NCBI GenBank assembly: GCA_001303025.1 | Contig: LJNK01000033.1 | Span: 1-34,128 of the forward strand | From: Deltaproteobacteria bacterium SG8_13 | GTDB lineage: Bacteria; Desulfobacterota; Desulfobacteria; Desulfobacterales; SG8-13 | DNA: 34,128 nucleotides | Direction of reading: 5' to 3' | Shown: one piece after another, positions 33,847 through 34,128 of the stretch | How the letters are laid out: each line of letters begins with the position of its first letter | Position numbering within the stretch: the stretch's first letter is position 1 | Program-made: the position numbers and the translations under genes | Notes under the pieces: model-generated | Seen by the model: only the letters and a program-made list of their open reading frames with translations | Told to the model about the DNA's origin: nothing | Database searches by the model: none

Positions 33847-34128
33847 ATGAACGCCAGAACCTTCTTCATCCTCCTGCTGGCAGCAGGGCTGCTGACCGCT
33901 GCGCCGGCGGCGGTATCGATCGCGGCGGCCGAAGAGCCGGCAAAGCCGGTCCAGGCTGCTCCCGATCCGGGAATTGCCGCCGAGGTCGTCGAGACCGAGA
34001 GCGGCATCTACTACACGGTGAAAAAGGGAGACACCCTCTGGGACCTGTCACGCAAATTCGCCGACTCGCCTTATGTTTGGCCCGATATGTGGAGCGATAA
34101 CTCTCAGATTACCAATCCGCACCGTATT
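33847..34128 (+). CDS. Secreted LysM domain protein (3' truncated)
   Basis: The first 94 residues of a gene cut by the right edge. The signal peptide (MNARTFFILLLAAGLLTA, small residues to about 30) is followed by an Ala/Pro/Glu linker, then a LysM domain starting YYTVKKGDTLWDLSRKFADS and going on to VWPDMWSDNSQI. LysM binds peptidoglycan; the W-P-x-x-W form after the first helix resembles LysM proteins of deltaproteobacteria with a long unknown C-terminal region. GGGAG six bases before the ATG at 33847 supports the start. The rest of the protein is not visible. Confidence 0.87.
   Translation, partial: MNARTFFILLLAAGLLTAAPAAVSIAAAEEPAKPVQAAPDPGIAAEVVETESGIYYTVKKGDTLWDLSRKFADSPYVWPDMWSDNSQITNPHRI

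Overview
The window reads as ordinary, gene-dense chromosome from a GC-rich Gram-negative bacterium, most likely a deltaproteobacterium / Desulfobacterota (Desulfobacterales-like). This is inferred from protein style, the type-B succinate dehydrogenase/fumarate reductase, the Tol-Pal envelope system, and the tRNA-Ser-dnaX-ybaB-recR block. There is no rRNA, insertion sequence, prophage, CRISPR array or clear sign of recent transfer. Two genes are cut by the window edges.

Layout. (1) 1-145 is the 3' end of a gene that may be a methyltransferase. (2) 197-3490, minus strand, is a 5-oxoprolinase operon pxpA-pxpB-pxpC followed by a DUF169 gene. (3) 3594-5032 holds rplM-rpsI (minus) with promoter and terminator, and divergent from them a tiny basic bS22/AURKAIP1-COX24 protein with an exceptionally long Shine-Dalgarno. 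(4) 5103-7069, minus, is hflK-hflC. (5) 7422-8479, plus, is a DUF721 (DciA-like) gene overlapping a TrmN6-type methyltransferase. (6) 8575-9900, minus, is a DUF1015 gene. (7) 10210-13673, plus, carries tRNA-Ser(CGA), tRNA-Ser(GGA), dnaX, ybaB, recR and a YkgJ-type Cys-cluster gene. (8) A small unknown gene (minus) is divergent from murI (plus). (9) 15067-20235, minus, is an HD hydrolase, sdhC-sdhA-sdhB and an MscS-type channel. (10) 20458-28674, plus, is tolQ-tolR-tolA-tolB-pal-cpoB, then ruvC-ruvA-ruvB, then a SAM hydroxide adenosyltransferase. (11) 28735-31498 holds a membrane coiled-coil protein, a CYTH protein (minus), an HExxH protein and an FmdB-type zinc ribbon. (12) 31623-33599 is groES-groEL with a strong terminator. 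(13) 33847-end is a truncated secreted LysM protein behind a near-consensus promoter.

The genes fall into clear functional groups. These are translation (rplM, rpsI, bS22 homolog, tRNA-Ser pair, TrmN6), replication and recombination (dnaX, ybaB, recR, DciA-like, ruvCAB), envelope maintenance (Tol-Pal, MurI, MscS, HflKC, LysM protein), proteostasis (HflKC, GroESL) and metabolism (PxpABC, SdhCAB). Several housekeeping promoters have a TTGACA -35 box with 16-17 bp spacing.

I found no convincing new multi-gene system. The items most worth a second look are the 16-nt full-length anti-Shine-Dalgarno match plus UUG start on the bS22 homolog, the DUF169 gene attached to pxpABC, an unrecognised HExxH protein, an unrecognised membrane coiled-coil protein, a small unknown gene next to murI, a 13-bp perfect hairpin between pal and cpoB, and A-run slippage sites near the end of dnaX.
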